Notes: generated by a model not told the origin, from the letters alone. A stretch of DNA of 58,075 bases from Gnetum montanum (GCA_015680685.1 MNCI01004069.1:89890-147964), one strand, 5' to 3'. Positions 44,701-57,277 are shown, counted from the first letter of the stretch. A program made the numbers and translations.

Positions 44701-47442
44701 CAACTTACAGCTCCCAAAGATTATTCAGGGTAGATAACCATGCAGGAAGAGTTCCATTCAATTTGTTATTTTCCAAATTTCTGCAAAATAGCTGCAACTT
44801 CAACATACTGATTGGGTACACATTCAGATCATACATGAATTCGTTGAAATTTCGGCTCACATTGTTTGCAAGTGGCTGAGTCTTGACAAATCTGGTAATG
44901 GTCCTTCCAATTGATTGTTGGAAAAGTCTCTGTAAGTTCAGTGGATCACATTTATACACCTAACAAGCAAAAATCATAGCGACTAGAAATTCCATTGGAA
45001 GAGAAACACAGTATATACATACAAGTATTTTAAACCAGTCAGCTTTGCAATGCTCTGAGGTATACGCCCGCTGAGATTTTTGCCAGATAAGTAACTGCCA
45101 ACATGACATCATTTATTGGATTCTACTAATTTTGGCTTGAAAAGAATTCACATTTCAGGCTTTTTATAGAATGGGAGAAATTTTGAAATATTAGTAAAAT
45201 TGAAATTTTATCTTCTCCGTGAACTGTCTCGAGCTATTGGACATTTAAGAAAATTACCTGTTACTTTGAGTAGGATTAAATCACCAAATTTATATAAATA
45301 ACAAAGAATCAAAAAAGAAGAAGCTCACAGATGTGAAACTGTCATGTTGGTGCAGCTAATACATTCCCAGGGAATTACAAAACATGGATCAGAAACCCAC
45401 GAGGTGAAGTTCAACTCAAATTTTGATCTCAGCTCATTCAGCACCTGCACTGCACGTTTTCATAACCACATCGCACAGGCATACATCACTATTCGATTTC
45501 AATTCATCAAACAGCGTTTACAAAACTATGAAAAGCCAAAGTCTCTCTGTTTCTCAAAGCATTAAAGGCTGGAATCATCACTGGATTCGTCAGTGGTGAT
45601 TAAAAAATAGGATAGTTAAAAAGCACAGCATACATAATGAAAAGGCAAGTATTTTATTTATACCTTCAGAGTGGTCTGTAGCCTTTTTTGAATCGACAAA
45701 ATCATAAAGTTCAACGGCATTTAAAGGAACCGCAGCAGTGCCCTCTTTAGTTGGCAAAGTTAGTTCACAGTAGCTTTTCTTGCATTGTCCCTGCACTGCA
45801 AGCTCCACTATGCTGTGGTTGGGCAGCAACGACAAGTTGTTTATTATGTCAGATCCGTCAAGGGCAACACTCAAAGTAATGGATTCCGTCGTATTGTCAA
45901 AATCATAAAAATAAAGCAGCACCAAAATGCTCAAAGTTGGATCAACTGTGAACAAATCTACAGTGTATGGAGCATTAACAAGTACAGCTGTTTGCATCAC
46001 AGCAGATGGAGGAACTTCTGGAGTGGAGTTTGCATCAATTTCTGAAGTGGTAGAAATCGAAGTCGCAGGTGTTGACAAAATCGCAGCATACCAGATGCGA
46101 TCAAAATTATCGTTTGGGTACCTAATCAATAAATTAAAAGAGGAATATTAAAGAAAAAAAATTATGGTTCATCGGAATCGCGATTCTTCCAAAATCTGTA
46201 CGAACAGAGCGATCGGAATTCTCCCTCGCTTTCCTCAGTTACATTCCTAAACAATTTTTACTTTAAACATATATTTTTACGCTTAATTCATATTTTGAGA
46301 AAAAGAGATATATCTAATTATCTATTTTCCATAAACATAAACAATGATATAATGCTGTTTATTGAAAACTTTACTTTTGAAACGTAATTTTAATATTTTA
46401 GGAGTAAAAACTTTTAGGGAACCTAAAATTATCGTCTTTCTTTTTCCGATTGCAATTCCTAAAAGTTTTGGTAACCACTGTCTCAATTCAGTCTTCTACG
46501 AACAAGATCCTTATGATTCTATAATGTTGCAAACCAAAATCTTGTGAAGCATATTAAAAGTAGTTTTTTTTTAGTCCCCACGCTTGTGTTGCTTCTCTAT
46601 TCTACAGTGATTCTAGAGGGGTTAAAGTTTCCCACAACTAATAACTCAGCCATACCTTTCCCTCAATTCTTTTTTCCCCTTTTCTTCTTCTTTCTTTTCT
46701 AATTTTTGAACGAGCACTTGGAAAACACGGATGTGTTGAGAAACGTACCTTACTGGGAGATCTTTGCCGCCAAGATCAAGTCTGTCGAGCATTTCCATCA
46801 TAACTTTTGGCTTTGCCCACTTGTACATCCCATCCTTGAATTGGATCATCTGAATGGCAGATATGAATGGATCTGTTGCCTCGCTCATTCTGTTCAGGCA
46901 TATATATACCGTTGTTCCCATCGTTACCAGAATATGTTCATATTCATAATACCTTCCATCCAACTTGTTCGATTCATAAAGCATGTCTGTCGTCTCAACA
47001 GAATAATTGAACAGACCGGGCCACGGATGGGGCCAATTCTTACTGTAGGAGAGTCTGAGAAGGAAAGGGTGAGTTGAAGACCAGGGGATCCCATAGCACG
47101 ACTTGTTCAGAGGTTTGGGAAATTTTCTCAGATTTTGCATGTAAACATGCTCAGAGGACACGGTTTCAGAGACACGTTGTGCTTGGCCGAGTTGGATGTA
47201 ATTTGTATCCGGCACCCAAACCAATCCTCTATCATCTGTAAAATTGGATTTTGATCCGCAAGCAATATTCAAAACCCCTGCAATTTTTTCCACTGTCAGA
47301 AACTTAGAATTTCTAAAACCAGTTTCATAATCTTTAAGGACAAAAATTCTGAATTATGAATACCGTTTTGGGCATGAACGAAATTTGCAGGGAAAAGCAA
47401 AACAAGGATACACCGGTTCATGAGTTGCTGCCTCTTTTTCAT
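41733..47442 (-). CDS. Malectin-like/LRR receptor-like kinase, 15 exons, intact
   Basis: Plasma-membrane receptor Ser/Thr kinase of the plant LRR-I type. Exons (plus coordinates): 47442-47364, 47277-46749, 46121-45664, 45449-45329, 45094-45023, 44929-44861, 44780-44709, 44577-44509, 44400-44228, 44110-43899, 43157-43031, 42845-42777, 42664-42481, 42347-42215, 42107-41733. All introns are GT-AG, all phases agree, total 2742 nt, 913 residues. Signal peptide ~1-25 ([11 protein letters not shown] core); malectin-like domain ~27-350 (VLNIACGS start); SDPC motif then about four LRRs ~395-490, each on its own 69-72-bp exon; membrane segment ~511-535; kinase ~576-850 with GRGGFG (581-586), Lys602 in [14 protein letters not shown] (Asp700) and D-L-G at 718-720 where D-F-G is usual. 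The catalytic residues K, HRD-Asp and DLG-Asp are present, so it is probably active. Another ATG at 47472 would add 10 residues; I prefer 47442 ([10 protein letters not shown]) because it gives a standard signal peptide. Ligand unknown. Confidence 0.93.
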
Positions 47443-48882
47443 TGGAAAAGTTGAGTCCAAGTTGCTATGCATAGTGAAGCTGGTTTCAAATTTCTAACAA
47501 GTGCACTCAAAATGGGAATAGCATTATTTGTACAGAATATTGTTTTTTTAATAAAATACTGAAATAAAACACTAATTTGTTTTCTTTCTCCAGTCAAACT
47601 ATCAGAGACTGAAGAGGCGTATTTGGTCATTTAAATGGTTGTGGACAGAAGCACAGATAAACTTATAACAAGTATTTGGCATGTCACGTCTTAATCTCCA
47701 TCCCTCACCACCGATTTCGTAAAAAGTTTTGTAGACCTTTCATGTCAAGATAATCCAGCTCCAGTTGATAAAAATCTCTGCAACTGCGGTGCTTCTGGTA
47801 AGATTTGTGTGGTGTGGGTTACCATGTAACTTGGACTATTCGTAAAAAACTTATTTGTTTCTGGTAGATATAACGATTTCGGAAGAAAAAGGGGTCTTCG
47901 ATCAGGAAATGGAATGGAGACTAATTTCCTACGAGTGATTGATACAAGACAGATGTCTCTGTATGTTGTTGTTTTCAAATCCACTTATGAGAATTGAATT
48001 GAGGTAGAGTGAGAAATTCAAAATGGCCTCACCGTTACCTGCAACAAACATTCTATATTTAACTTTATTTTTAATGGATTCGAAAGGGAAAACCAAAAAA
48101 TTCAAAGGTTAAGTTCATTTAAGTTTAAAATAAGTCTTGCATTATGGTTAAAAGCTGAGGTAATATTATTTTTTACTTTTCTTAAAATTTTATTTCAATA
48201 ATGAAAATAACAATAAGCAATAAGATTTCAGGAGGGATGACCCAAAAATGTCACTAGGGATGACCCAAAAATGTCAATAGTGAGGATGTTATCATAAAAT
48301 AAAACTATCACTACAAAAGAAAAATTTTAAAAGTTTTAATGCAATAATGAATTCAAGACATTGTTGAAAAATTATAAAAGAGAATGTTTTGAAAAGATAG
48401 CAAAATAAAACTAAATTTTATTGGAAAATATTAGACTTAACTTCCATGATGAAGGAAGATGAAGTAGAGTATTTGAATTTAGGCATTTCTGTATCTTTGT
48501 GTACATGAGTAAAAGTAATATAACATCATCTTCAAAGGTAAGATAATGTGTAATATGAAGACTAAGATGATTATGCCTACTGATAGAAAAAGATGAACAA
48601 CATGCATTTTTAAAATATTATGAAACATGAAAATGCTAAACATCACATCAATGAATTATTCTACCAATGTTGATTCTAAAGCAGTATTAAGAAAATTGTA
48701 AATTATATTAAAATTGAATATACTTAAACTTAATGTATTTTCTGTAAACTGATAGATTATTTGGATGTATAGAAATTAATTTGTTCAGAGAACTATTAAT
48801 TAAAGCAAATATTAAATAACTCAATGATAGTGAAACTTTAACAATGACATTAATTACTGTCGATCACCAGGATAAGAGATAG
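47443..48882. other. Receptor-kinase 5' flank and AT-rich intergenic DNA
   Basis: No clear TATA box near the start codon was seen. The segment at about 47688-47762 resembles 51430-51530 downstream (shared TAATCTYCAYCCC, AAAAAGTTTTG and AAGATAATCCAGCT-like blocks). A 79-codon minus-strand frame at 47745-47984 has no supporting feature. Confidence 0.5.
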
Positions 48883-49182
48883 GTGATACATAAGATCATC
48901 AGCGTGGCACTCTGTCCACGAAAAGAAGATGCAGCATTCAAGGCTGTAGAATTATCAGAGAATGTCCGGGTGAAGATACAGAATGAGGGAATCTCCATAC
49001 GCTGCGAAATAGAAACTCAATCCCAGAATATGCATAGTAATTTCATACTCAAAGTGCTTGATACATCATGTAGCTATGTGCGAGTTAAAATGTTTAGCAG
49101 GAGAGAAATTCAAAATGCGTTGAAGTGTACCAAACATTTGCTTGAAAAAGAAATTGAAAAAGAAAACATTGTGACCCTCTAA
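48883..49182 (+). CDS. 99-codon ORF, possible tail of a bHLH/ACT-like protein
   Basis: Open from ATG 48883 to a stop at 49182. It ends in a mixed basic/acidic stretch (KHLLEKEIEKENIVTL). The text VRVKIQNEGISIRCEIETQ is loosely like the ACT-like C-terminal region of plant bHLH factors (V-x-V-K-I ... I-R-V-x-C), but the resemblance is weak. A CACCAG at 48865-48870 upstream could be a splice acceptor, in which case this is a last exon; no partner exon was found. It is the only stretch in this flank with protein-like composition. Confidence 0.3.
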   Translation: MIHKIISVALCPRKEDAAFKAVELSENVRVKIQNEGISIRCEIETQSQNMHSNFILKVLDTSCSYVRVKMFSRREIQNALKCTKHLLEKEIEKENIVTL

Positions 49183-49665
49183 GCTGCCACGTTCAGGAAA
49201 GTTATGATGTTTGCATTAATGAACATCACCATCATTCTCACTATGTAACCCTTTTACACTATTGTACAGGCCCGTCCCTTTCCTACCATTGTAGTAATAT
49301 GTATAGTTTTAAAAAATGGAAAGACATTCATATTTTATTTTGGTTGACTTGAAAATACGGAGTATATTTAAGAAGTGTATACATTTTTTAATAAAAATGA
49401 AAACAATGAAAGGTTGGTTGCATAAGGATATGAAGGGTATCAAAAGATGATAAAAAAGCTTGTGATAAGATATAAGAGTTCTTGTATAATAATTAATCAT
49501 ATCTTCTTTATTTAAATGTAAAAACCTTTTCTTTATAACAAATTTTCTTTTGTCGAGGGTAAATTTTATGAGAAAGGAAGTTTGAAAACCATTAATAAAG
49601 AGGAAAGGGGTGACTCAAATTAAAACTAATAATTATTAGGGTGATTGGAACATGATTATCTTCGT
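49183..49665. other. AT-rich intergenic DNA
   Basis: Nothing recognisable in this stretch. Confidence 0.5.
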
Positions 49666-49669
49666 ATAA

Positions 49670-49760
49670 GTTTATAACTTAATGCCATCCACTGAAATCA
49701 AACTTATGACTTGAAGTTTCTAAATTAAAAGTCTTACTTTTCAGCTAATGGCTTCTTATT
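49670..49760 (-). mobile_element. SINE-like tRNA-derived fragment
   Basis: On the minus strand an A-box-like TAGCTGAAAAG (49747-49737) is followed 33 bp later by a B-box-like GTTTGATTTC (49703-49694), with spacing typical of RNA polymerase III promoters in tRNA-derived SINEs. There is no tRNA cloverleaf. Decayed by C-to-T changes. Confidence 0.35.
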
Positions 49761-49974
49761 TGCCTTTAAAAAAGAGCATAAAAATACATATCTCTTTGAC
49801 TAATAAAAATACCCTTATTTCTCTGTGTGACAACAAAGCCCTCGAGAGTAAATGACTTTCTATAATGGAACTAAAGCTATATGATGTGGTAACACAAGGA
49901 CTAGAAAAAGATTGATTATGTTATTTTATAAATATGATAGAAGTTAAAGTTATTCTTAAGGATAATGGAGATTA

Positions 49975-50120
49975 AGCCATTATTTAGAATGATGGTAAGT
50001 TGCTTGTTTCAAAGCTCATAAAGCCTAGGTTCAAGCCTAGGTATAGCCACTCAAAGACAAGTTAGGTTTTTACTCATCTACCACCTTAGTTAGTGAGGCA
50101 TTACTTACTTCGATCATGTA
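49975..50120 (+). mobile_element. SINE-like tRNA-derived fragment
   Basis: A-box-like TGGTAAGTTGC at 49993-50003 and B box GGTTCAAGCC at 50028-50037 (consensus GGTTCRANNCC), then CTAGGTATAGCCACTC. The layout fits the head of a plant SINE. No tail or target duplication was identified. Confidence 0.4.
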
Positions 50121-50533
50121 GCTTGTGATGGGCTATTAGAATCCTCAAGGTTTGCTAATTTAACATGGTTATATTCTTCCATATCATACTTCTAATACAT
50201 CATATTTTCTATATGTATTGAACTACACTTACAATCAAATTCTTTTGAAGTTATACAACCCCCTTCACCACATATACCAACCCTCTCAACACTTCATTTA
50301 CTAGGATAAGCATTAAACTTCAAGTGATATCTCTTAAAGCCTTGAATGCATTTAAAATGCATCAGTTGGGCAAGAACTTGCTAGACCAAAGTAGCTTGTG
50401 GGATCATTTTCACAAAAACTTCCTTTTTTCAAATCTTTCATTAAAAAAGACTAGAATGAAACATTCTTTATTAATTTCTCTACATTAGACCATTAGGAAT
50501 GATAACTCAAGATTCAATCATGTACATGGTTGT
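50121..50533. other. Intergenic DNA
   Basis: No gene or repeat recognised between the SINE-like piece and the solo LTR. Confidence 0.5.
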
Positions 50534-51386
50534 TGATGAGTGGCGAGGTAACCCTACACTCAACCATACGAATACGAGCGTTGCATGTGCTATCCGGTCG
50601 AACTCCGTAGACTAAGTGCCTACATGCCTTATGGAACACTCAAGGTTAATCATTTGTTGTCTTCCCAGACTTACTTGTATTTGTCACGGTTGTATGGTTA
50701 AGTAAGTCTGAGGTATGTGATTTTTATATCTTTTATGTTTTATCTCCTATGCTAATGAAGTAAAGGGTGAAGAGACTAATTAACTAACTAAGCCTTAATT
50801 AACCTAGCATCAGCATCCGTTCCCACTTACCGTTCACACCCTGAACCAATGTAACCTTCTGGGATTACCAAATGCTAGTCGTTACTAGGATTACCAAGCG
50901 TAACGCACATGCTCGAAGTGGTTGTACTGAATGCACTTAACTATGGGAGAAGGGTTGAGAAAGATTTAATTAACTAATAAAGCATTTAAATGATAAACAA
51001 TAAATAACATTAATTTAAATCCTAATTAGCTTAGTCCATGCACTACAAGGTTTATCCAACAGTGCGTCTTTATTTCCATACACAAATTTCTATTCAGGTA
51101 GAATAATTGCTCGAATAAAGATCCGTTCACTTTGGAGCTCCTACTGTGGGCACATGGAAATTATTCTATCTCTAGAGAGGTAAAATTGCCAAAGGTTTGC
51201 TAAGGGTCTAGATCTAGATGGAGAAACAAGGGAGAGCCACCTCTTATTTATAGACTTGGTGGCGCACTGCGATATCGCTTATGCAATATCACAGGGGATG
51301 ACGCGATATCGCGTACGTGATATCGCGGGGGATGTGATATCACGACTGACGCGATATCACGGCACATGCGATATCGCATCCCATCA
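50534..51386 (-). mobile_element. Solo LTR of the Athila-like family
   Basis: Starts TGATGAGTGGCGAGG at 50534 and ends CGCATCCCATCA at 51386 (plus view), matching the LTRs at 19349-20153 and 25401-26178. It is flanked by GTTGT (50529-50533) and GTTAT (51387-51391), a target duplication with one transition. There is no internal sequence, so it arose by LTR-LTR recombination. Seven or so GCGATATCGC-type palindromes at 51268-51380 in various states of decay. Minus-strand TATA box CTATAAATAAGAGG at about 51241-51254. Confidence 0.88.
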
Positions 51387-51601
51387 GTTATGAAAAAAAG
51401 TAACACGAGAAAATTAGAAACCAAAGACCAACAACTATCCACCATGTTAAGTCCTAATCTTCACCCCCCATGGCCAATTCCATCCTGAAAAAGTTTTGGA
51501 GACTTTTTTTAGCCAAGATAAATCCAGCTGTGGGAGAGGAAAATCTATAGACTTTGGGTTCAATACGGCATCTCTATTGATTTAGATAAATAGGCTCAAA
51601 A
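51387..51601. other. Flank resembling the receptor-kinase upstream region
   Basis: Positions 51430-51530 resemble 47688-47762 upstream of the receptor kinase in the same orientation. No coding sequence is seen. Confidence 0.4.
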
Positions 51602-52186
51602 TGTGAGAGAGGTCTTAGGGTAGAGGCTTCCTTGTTTCCTCCCCATGGTTCAAGGGTCATGGAGCACTTTGACATGTCCTTGAGTGAGACTTAAGTATTA
51701 GAAAATCCATCCCTTTTGGCAATACCAAGCAAGTAGCAAGACTTCCTCCTATTACTCCCCTTCTTAGTACTCTTCATACTTATCCTCACTTGGAAAACTA
51801 TATGGGATTGATCTTGTGGTGGTCGTAGAAATGTAAGTAGCTAGGATTAGAAAGTTCTAATGTAATGCCCTATTAAACCTTGTACTAGATTGTGAGGGGT
51901 CTAGGGGTGAGGCATCCCTTGTAAATACATCATCTCCCCTTCCACCAATGATGTCTATAGGGTTGCATGTGTACTTTTTCGCTAATTCCTTGTTTGGAGT
52001 TTAGAGGTTCTCCTAGAGGTGTACTCTTTCTTGTTACAAAGCTATTGTGCCACATGCTCCCTTCTAAGTATCAGAAGGATTGCTATGCTTATCTAGAAGC
52101 ATATTCCCTAGCTCTACCACCCTAGATCCACTAGATCTAAGGGAATTCCTTAGGGTGTTAGAAAACATCAAGGAAACATTGTTACA
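51602..52186 (+). repeat. 5' LTR of the CAAAA-flanked element
   Basis: 585 bp, TG...CA ends. Shares long blocks with 57278-57850, such as ATACATCATCTCCCCTTCCA and GGTTCTCCTAGAGGTGTACT. It differs from its partner at many positions. Confidence 0.88.
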
Positions 52187-52187
52187 T

Positions 52188-52199
52188 ATGATATCGAAG
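52188..52199 (+). other. Primer binding site, initiator-Met type, decayed
   Basis: TGATATCGAAGA follows the 5' LTR end at 52186 and resembles TGGTATCAGAGC, the site used by most plant copia elements. Confidence 0.5.
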
Positions 52200-55100
52200 A
52201 ATTTTTTGTATCATGTTGTAACAAGCGTGATATTCTCTTGTGTTGTTATGCCTTCAAGCTTTCTTACCCATCTTTCCAATCATATATCTTGGTGATATAG
52301 GATCATATCCTCATGTATCCTTCAAGGAGTCACCTTATGGTAAGACTCTTATAATATTTTCATTATGGAGCCAATGCTACAGTGTTACCAACCCTTGTAT
52401 GTTGTTCTTGCTAAAGGATGTATGTGATTGTGTTGTGATGTTGTCCTCCACTAATTTACTTATGGTGGGACTAGTTGTGGTTTTACTTTGATATGGATAA
52501 TGAGATTTCTACTGGCAACTTATAAATTTTTGTTGGAGGAGCTTTCATCTCTAGTCTTCAGTGATTCATTTGGGATGGATTGGCCCTAATCTCCACTTCA
52601 ATCTCCACCCAGATGACATATTTCGATATGGCATTGATTGGATTGTGCAGGATGTGGTATCCTTACACCCCCACTTACCTTAGATACAGTGAGTGTGGGA
52701 ATTACAAACTGGGACATGTTAGTTTCCAAGTACCTCAAGATGGAGGGCCTTCAAACATCTACTTCTGGCGAGTCTTCTTCTGGTTGGATTAAGAACATCA
52801 CTTATAGAATTACTTATGCTTGTGTTTGTGGTTCTATGTTTGTCTAGTTGTGTAGGAATGTCTTTCTTTCATTGCAATTTTTGAGTTCTTCATGTGTGTC
52901 CCTCTCGTTGTGCCTATCTTTCATTAATGCAAGGCTTTGTGCTCTATGTTGGGTAATGACTTGTTTTTGGGATTTGTTAAGGATGCATTTTGAAGCCATG
53001 TGTATCATCTAGAGACCAAATTGTTGTGGTCCTTATTTTGATAACCTCTTATGCTCTGGGTATGGTTTCCCTTGTTACGGATCTTTTAGGTGTTGCATTT
53101 TCTCATTTGAGCTAGTTGTGTTGCCCTAGGATTTCATGGCATCACTTCTTTCAAGCATTTTGATTTGAAGACCTTTTGGAGTAAGTCATCCTATTATTAG
53201 TTCTTGTTGAAACCTATTGTTGGCTAGATCTTAGTCTCCCTCCTTATGTTTTGGGATGAGATGATGATTTTCAAGTATGTGTACCTCTTGTGGCTTAAAT
53301 GAGACTTTGATCCTAGTGGAAACAATGTTAGTGGCTAGGAACATTTGTTGTATGTGGATCTCTAGAATTTTGAGAGTGTTCCAATTCTTCCTCTTGGTGT
53401 GCCTCATAGCAAATTCTTTTATGTGAGTGTAGCTAATTGATTTATCAAGTTTTTCATGATTAATCTCAATCCATGATATTTAGATCTTGCTCTCTATTGT
53501 ATTATGAGACTATTATTTCTATAACGTTGTGATCATGCTTGATGGTTATGTATGAGGCTAATGTGTTGATCATGTTCCTACTAACTCTTCTATTCCCTAG
53601 CTATTGTCTCAACCTTGCAAGCAGCATAGGTATAAAGGTGCAAATAGTGGAGACCTCAGTTGATTCTGTGAGCACTATGTCTATGGGGAAGATATGTGCT
53701 CTCAATACCTTAATGAATTGGTTACATGGTCTCAGAATCTTGACATTGGGTTGTGGATTTATCAGTACACTTGTTGTTATTGAGTAGCTGTTACATCATG
53801 ATTTATTTGCCTCTTAATGCTAGATGGACATTAACATAAGATGGTGGTTCATTCTAGATCCCTACAGATATTAGATTAGTAGATGGCATAAAGTAGTATC
53901 TTTGACCATGTCAAACACTAATGGCCCAAAAGTGGCCAATGCCTTAAGGTCCCATTGTGGCATGTTATTTGATCGTTGCATTCATGTCCCAATTCATTTA
54001 TTTTTTATGGTAGTCTTAAAGTGGATTAAGTGCTTCAATTATCTGTGTATGTGCAAAGAAAGATACACATTTTTCTCAAAATAGCATGATGCAGCTTTGG
54101 TATTACTCCTAGTGGCCTAAACCTTTCAGCTTAGGATGGGCTTAGGTAGTTTGTCCTATAGCCTTCTAGGCCTTCATATCATTCCAAAATGTCATATATT
54201 ATGCTTACCAAATGCATTCATACCTTCATGTATGTAATATTGTAATGTCATGATGTCTTCAACCTTGACAAATCATGCATGTAGAAGTGTTAGATGTTGT
54301 TTTCCTATGTGGATCATTTGTTTTCTTATTGTAAGCTTGTGCCACACTCTGTGACAGGGTGAGCCTTAATGTATAGTATTTCCTTATGCTTATCCTTATA
54401 GCACCTTCTCTCAATGTCTTGAAAGTGATCCTTGTTCCTTGATATTAGATCTTCTAAAAGCTCTATGGCAAATCTTATTTCATAAATAGTATTTTAATAA
54501 GGAGGCCATGGCATGTCCTTGTCTATGGTGCTCTCAAACAGATGCTTTGTTTTCTAGGTGATCTTGGCATGCCATGATGGTATGTCCTTTAGTGGTCATT
54601 CTCAAAATAGGATAAGTTATGGAACTCTACCTTTCAGGTTTCTTGATTGGCAAAAATCCTATTCACATGTGGTTGATAGTGGAGTGTAGCCTAAATTCAA
54701 ACAATTTATTCAATGAACTTGTTCTTGATAGTAGGTGGTTCATGGTGACCATGTAATTGCAATGGCAAACTAATTATTCAAGTCAAATGTGATGTTGTCA
54801 TGATTGATCATAGTGTAGTGATGAGTTCTGGGTATCAATACCTAGGCTCCTTCTCCCATTATTAGTTATGATCTTTGGGGCAATTCTGCAAGCATTCGAA
54901 TGGTGGTCCATCCTTGAAAAAATGATGTTATAATTACTCAAATCATTGATTTCTCTTAGTGGCCCTACATTATGGATCTCTATGTTCTAAAAAATACTCA
55001 AGCTTGAGCTCTCATGACTTGGATCTCCTAACACTTTTATGGGCTATGGTGTATCACCCCATCTGTGTAGTGTATCCTTGTTTATTTTAGTGTTCCAACC

Positions 55101-57277
55101 TCTATGATGGAATAACATGACCATGCACTCTATTTCATAGTGATTCTCTAGCCATATGGCATGGCCTATTTCCATTCTGATGGACACTTTCTTTAGTTGT
55201 TGATAGAACAATGTAGGTTGTATTAAGACAGTTGTTCTTATACATGGGATTCAAAAGTAATTAATGTTTGGAACTTATTTCAAGTAGTGGTCCCAAGTGC
55301 CTACAATTTTGGAACTAGTTTTCAAAGATAGGATATTGTTATCACATTTAAATTCAAGGAATCTCCATTGTGAGACCATGTGGTTGACACAGGTTTGATG
55401 CATATACATCTTTTCTTGTAAGTAAGTTGTGATCTCATGTGCTCTCTCCCAAATTTGGGTCTCCAAAGGGACTTTTTGGTTTGGGATCCTCTGGTAGACC
55501 TTCCTTATTGTAAATCCTTCAAGGTTGAATCATGGATTATTCTAAGTTGGTAGTTGATGTTGGTAATACCCATTTTTTGTATTTTCAAATTGTCTCAAGG
55601 ACCTAGTCCTCCTATGGGTAAACTATTCTCGATGACTCATGAGATCGTTGGTTTGTGTATGATGGTAATAGGCAGTACTGTAGCCTTGTCCACCACAATT
55701 GTTGTAAATGGGATGGACTGGGTATTATGAAATGAAAACCTAGACATCCTATGATGAAATGGAACTTCTCTCTATGAAAGTTTGGGAATGAACTCTTTAG
55801 CTTTTTGAGTCAATCCTTGAACTAGAATAGAATGTGGGTAATACCTAGGAATCTATGTCATTTCTCAACAGGTAGCGATTGAACAATATGGTTGTGTTGG
55901 CTATGTGATCTACTTTGGCATGTACAAGGGATATAAAGTAGTTGAGTTATTATACTTACTTACGGGAGGAACCTCTCAATGAGGATCTTCCCTTCCTGTT
56001 GAAAACTTCAATAAGATGTGTTGATCATGAGTTGTGGTTGTTCTTGGTATGGCAAGAATTTCAAATTCTAGGAACCTAGATTTTTCCTAGAAACATATGA
56101 TAGTTGTTTTCCTTAGAGGTGAATCAACATACTTCCCTAGACTAAATGCCTATAAAGCGTTGCTTGTTCCACCTCTTGGAGAGATATGGACATGCTATAA
56201 AAGGTGAATGTAGATCATCCTTTTCCATAAATGGGGCACAACAGTTGTAATGGACGATGTTGAAGTAGTTAGCATGAAACATGTTTATGGGGATTATCTT
56301 CAGGTTGGCTTCCCAACCCATCCTCCACTTGTTTAAGCACTCAAGCAAGTGTTCTCGATGTTAGACATGCTCAAAGGGTGTCAATGATAGACTGGGTTAG
56401 GATGTTATGATAGCATCCTGGAGAAGCCTTCCAAACAAAATTTTGGATCTTCTCTCTTGGAGTGAATATGTGATATAGTGTTCAATGATGAAAACATGGA
56501 TTGTAGTGCTGGTACGTCTACCGATGAGAAGCTTAAATTCAAGAGATCTGCCTCTAATCCTTATTCTGAAGAGAGATCATGTTCAACTTCCTTCATACCA
56601 ACATAGATGGATGTTGATGGGTAAAAAAAAGCATGTTAATGGTATAGACATGGTGATATACAACATAGATGGATGGACTAGTTAGACCCCATGGGTCTTG
56701 ATGCCAAAAGTAGAACCTGGGTTTCTGGTAAGCTTGAGTTACTTACTGAGGCATGCCTCTTTTGTAGCATGTTCACTCTTTTAAATATAGTTTTTCAAGT
56801 CTGTGACCAAGGCTAAAAATAGTCCTAATGAGCATTTAAAATCAATGATAGAAAATCTAAGAATCAATGGGTTCCAAGAAACCATTCATGATGGAACTCA
56901 GCTGGACTTATGTAAGAAGGGCATGTCTTCTTGCATAGGTATGGGTCTATGTAGGAAGATAAGTCTCTAGACCTAAATAAGGGGTAGATCTAGGAGATTC
57001 CTTAGAGACATTGGTCCTTTGGGTTGGACTTATCCCTTATGTCATAGAGTAGGAAACGTTTTTGGATTCCTCTAAGTACCCTTTTGTGTTTCATGCTAGG
57101 CTTTGGATGGAAGGATATATCAAGTGTTGGGGTTGTTACCTTCCTTCAAGTCTAGAATTAGTTGAGTTGAGTGACTCCTTGGACTTGATAGAGCTTCAAA
57201 CTACATAGGAAGTGTACTCTCAAAGCTTATCCTAGGCTCTACTCTAACGATGTCACTTCTTTTGTGCAAGCGAGGAT
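52200..57277. other. Interior of the CAAAA-flanked element, no domain seen
   Basis: T-rich on the plus strand with only short open frames. Some minus-strand stretches (55275-55466, 56142-56348, 53539-53787 region) read as protein-like text, for example HYNCCAPFMEKDDLHSPFI, but I recognise no family, so neither strand is annotated as coding. Confidence 0.5.

Noticed and set aside
46706-47077. 123-codon plus-strand open frame
   Set aside because: It is the reverse of the malectin-like exon 46749-47277.
49993-50037. A possible tRNA gene
   Set aside because: A-box and B-box-like sequences are present but no cloverleaf stems; a SINE head explains it better.
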